Part shown: positions 13,647 to 14,653 of the stretch, one piece after another | Numbering within the stretch: the stretch's first letter is position 1 | How the letters are laid out: each line of letters starts with the position of its first letter | Source of the DNA: Chloroflexota bacterium | GTDB lineage: Bacteria; Chloroflexota; Dehalococcoidia; Lucifugimonadales; JAPUKM01 | NCBI GenBank assembly: GCA_027295645.1 | Contig: JAPUKM010000125.1 | Location: 1-14,653, forward strand | DNA length: 14,653 nt | Reading direction: 5' to 3' | The notes under the pieces: model-generated | The model's input: the letters and a program-made list of their open reading frames with translations, nothing else | Databases searched by the model: none | What the model was told of the DNA's origin: nothing | Made by a program: the position numbers and the translations under genes

Positions 13647-14465
13647 ATGCTTGGCCTCGCTCTCCTATTTGGCCTGGTCACCGCTGCGGTCAACCTCCTG
13701 GGCAGCCTCCTGGCAGTTACCCGCAAGTACGATGGCGGAGCCACCATCCGCAACTCCATCGGCTTCGGCGGCGGGTTCCTCCTCGCGGCGGCATTCTTTG
13801 AGGTGCTCCCCGCGAGTTTGGAGGGTGGTGCTACCATGCCACTCTACGTTATTGCCGGCTACATGGTGGTCTACCTCTTCGAGCAGCTATTTGCCACCCA
13901 CGCCCATGAAAGTCCCCACTCGGGACTCCTCCCCCCGGTCCCCAAGGAGGGCTCCCCCGCCGACCATACGCTCGTGCAGGAGCTTCAGCACGCGGACGCG
14001 CTGATCAGCCCCCACGCGGGTCTGGCGGCCCTTGTTGGATTCAACGTGCACGACTTCATCGACGGCCTCGCTATCGGAGCCGCAATGCTCACCAGCAACA
14101 CCCTCGGCGTGGTGGTGTTCCTGGCCGTGCTCCTCCACGAGGCTCCCGCGGGGTTCAGCATCGCCGCCATCCTCTTGGGCGCCGGCCGGAGCCGCCGGAC
14201 CGCCGTGCTGGCCGGGGGCAGCATAGGAGTCGCCACCCTCATCGGCATCATGGTCCCCTTCGCCATCGGCGAACTCAGCGAGAGCACTGCTCAAATCTTT
14301 CTGGCCCTCTCCGCCGGAAGCTTTGTCTACATCGCCGCCACCAATCTCATACCGGCGGCCAGTGCGGGGGGAGCGGGAACCAGCAGGATCCCATTTCTCT
14401 ACGTGGTGGCCGGAATACTGATCTTCCTGGCCACGTCAGAGGTGGCGGAGCGTCTCCTGGGCTAA
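13647..14465 (+). CDS. ZIP-family divalent metal transporter
   Basis: A 272-residue inner-membrane transporter with about eight transmembrane helices (near 3-23, 37-53, 65-83, 124-146, 151-178, 186-206, 216-237 and 249-265), the ZIP topology. ZIP proteins carry zinc, and often iron or manganese, toward the cytoplasm. The metal-site helices show HDFIDGLAIG at 135-144 (commonly HNxPEG) and HEAPAGFSIA at 164-173 (commonly HExPHE or HNIPEG), so the second helix lacks its usual second acid. The loop between helices 3 and 4 (84-123) contains six histidines, a typical ZIP metal-binding loop. A GAGGGGAG ribosome-binding site lies 15 bp after the fur stop, implying one operon controlled by that regulator. 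The stop codon is inside a perfect palindrome. GufA/ZupT-like is the nearest group I would name, with modest confidence. Confidence 0.88.
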   Translation: MLGLALLFGLVTAAVNLLGSLLAVTRKYDGGATIRNSIGFGGGFLLAAAFFEVLPASLEGGATMPLYVIAGYMVVYLFEQLFATHAHESPHSGLLPPVPKEGSPADHTLVQELQHADALISPHAGLAALVGFNVHDFIDGLAIGAAMLTSNTLGVVVFLAVLLHEAPAGFSIAAILLGAGRSRRTAVLAGGSIGVATLIGIMVPFAIGELSESTAQIFLALSAGSFVYIAATNLIPAASAGGAGTSRIPFLYVVAGILIFLATSEVAERLLG

Positions 14466-14508
14466 CGAAACAGGGACCTCTCCCGGGAGAGGTCCCTGTT
14501 TCGTTAGC
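14461..14508. terminator. Perfect 48-bp palindrome, probable bidirectional terminator
   Basis: Each 24-base arm is the exact complement of the other about a CCCGGG centre (14482-14487), with no unpaired spacer. The ZIP stop codon TAA (14463-14465) is inside the left arm. The outer parts are A-rich on the left (ACGAAAC) and T-rich on the right (GTTTCGT) on both strands, as in bidirectional intrinsic terminators. It lies between convergent genes (ZIP on plus, ribbon protein on minus). Confidence 0.75.
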
Positions 14509-14521
14509 GCTCTACGTCGTC

Positions 14522-14653
14522 CTAGTCGGAGGATGGGAGCTTCTGCGGCTGCTGAAGCTCCATCTCCTGATCGTGACAGCTGATAGCCCCGTCGCCCGCT
14601 TTGGTGCACAGCACCATCGCCTCGCAGGCGGAGCATTTATATCTCTTCCCAAG
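14522..14653 (-). CDS. Desulforedoxin-like metal-ribbon protein, C-terminal 43 residues (5' end beyond window)
   Basis: The minus strand is open from the right edge to a TAG at 14522-14524. The visible end begins GKRYKCSAC and continues through a TKAGDGAISC stretch to LPSSD. A YKCxxC start followed about 15 residues later by a Cys-rich turn and a Met is the pattern of desulforedoxin and the N-terminal domain of desulfoferrodoxin, which bind Fe(Cys)4. Here the second pair, normally CC, reads CH (SCHDQEM). There is an additional Cys in VLC, giving four Cys and one His. It could therefore bind iron or zinc, or be an altered ribbon with another role. The gene converges on the ZIP gene across the palindrome. 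The frame is short, but the motif and in-frame stop make it credible. The full protein may be small or may have a further N-terminal domain. Confidence 0.7.
   Translation of the reverse strand, partial: LGKRYKCSACEAMVLCTKAGDGAISCHDQEMELQQPQKLPSSD

Overview
The window is a compact, GC-rich bacterial chromosomal segment made almost entirely of housekeeping genes. There are no rRNA or tRNA genes, insertion sequences, integrases, phage genes or CRISPR arrays that I can see. The best taxonomic guess is a member of the Chloroflexota, possibly Dehalococcoidia or SAR202-like. That guess rests on a secreted lipoprotein with a long Thr/Pro/Ala linker of the kind common in that phylum, on the lexA and rel sequence types, and on a UPF0182 gene in a GC-rich genome. 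It is an inference from style, not from a marker-gene tree.

Left arm (1-6934, minus strand) is an arginine-biosynthesis operon read right to left: argJ, argB, a large UPF0182 membrane protein, argD, then argG, which runs off the left edge. The first four genes are packed with 7-nt spacing or 4-nt stop/start overlaps, so the UPF0182 gene is translationally embedded between argB and argD. ArgJ, ArgB and ArgD cover most of the glutamate-to-ornithine steps and ArgG acts after citrulline; argC, argF and argH are not in the window. A 123-bp gap with a GC-rich hairpin separates argD from argG.

Centre (7124-9606): a divergently transcribed lipoprotein carries a trypsin/HtrA-like domain whose catalytic His and Ser positions appear to be replaced. 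It converges, 5 bp apart, on hisS (histidyl-tRNA synthetase, TTG start). hisS diverges in turn from rel across a short region with a promoter for each direction.

Right arm (9751-14465, plus strand): rel (bifunctional (p)ppGpp synthetase/hydrolase), rpsT (ribosomal protein S20, start buried in the end of rel), lexA (SOS repressor), then a Fur-family regulator followed 15 bp later by a ZIP-family metal transporter. The stress, DNA-damage and metal regulators each have a recognisable promoter, mostly with an extended -10. The fur-ZIP pair looks like a self-contained metal homeostasis operon with a candidate autoregulatory dyad in its leader. A perfect 48-bp palindrome covers the ZIP stop codon and separates it from the C-terminal end of a minus-strand desulforedoxin-like zinc/iron ribbon protein that enters from the right edge.

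No clearly new multi-gene system was found. The observations most worth pursuing are the apparent pseudoprotease lipoprotein, the UPF0182 protein coupled to arginine synthesis, the candidate Fur operator, the probable rpsT promoter inside rel, and the altered metal-site motifs in the ZIP and desulforedoxin-like proteins.
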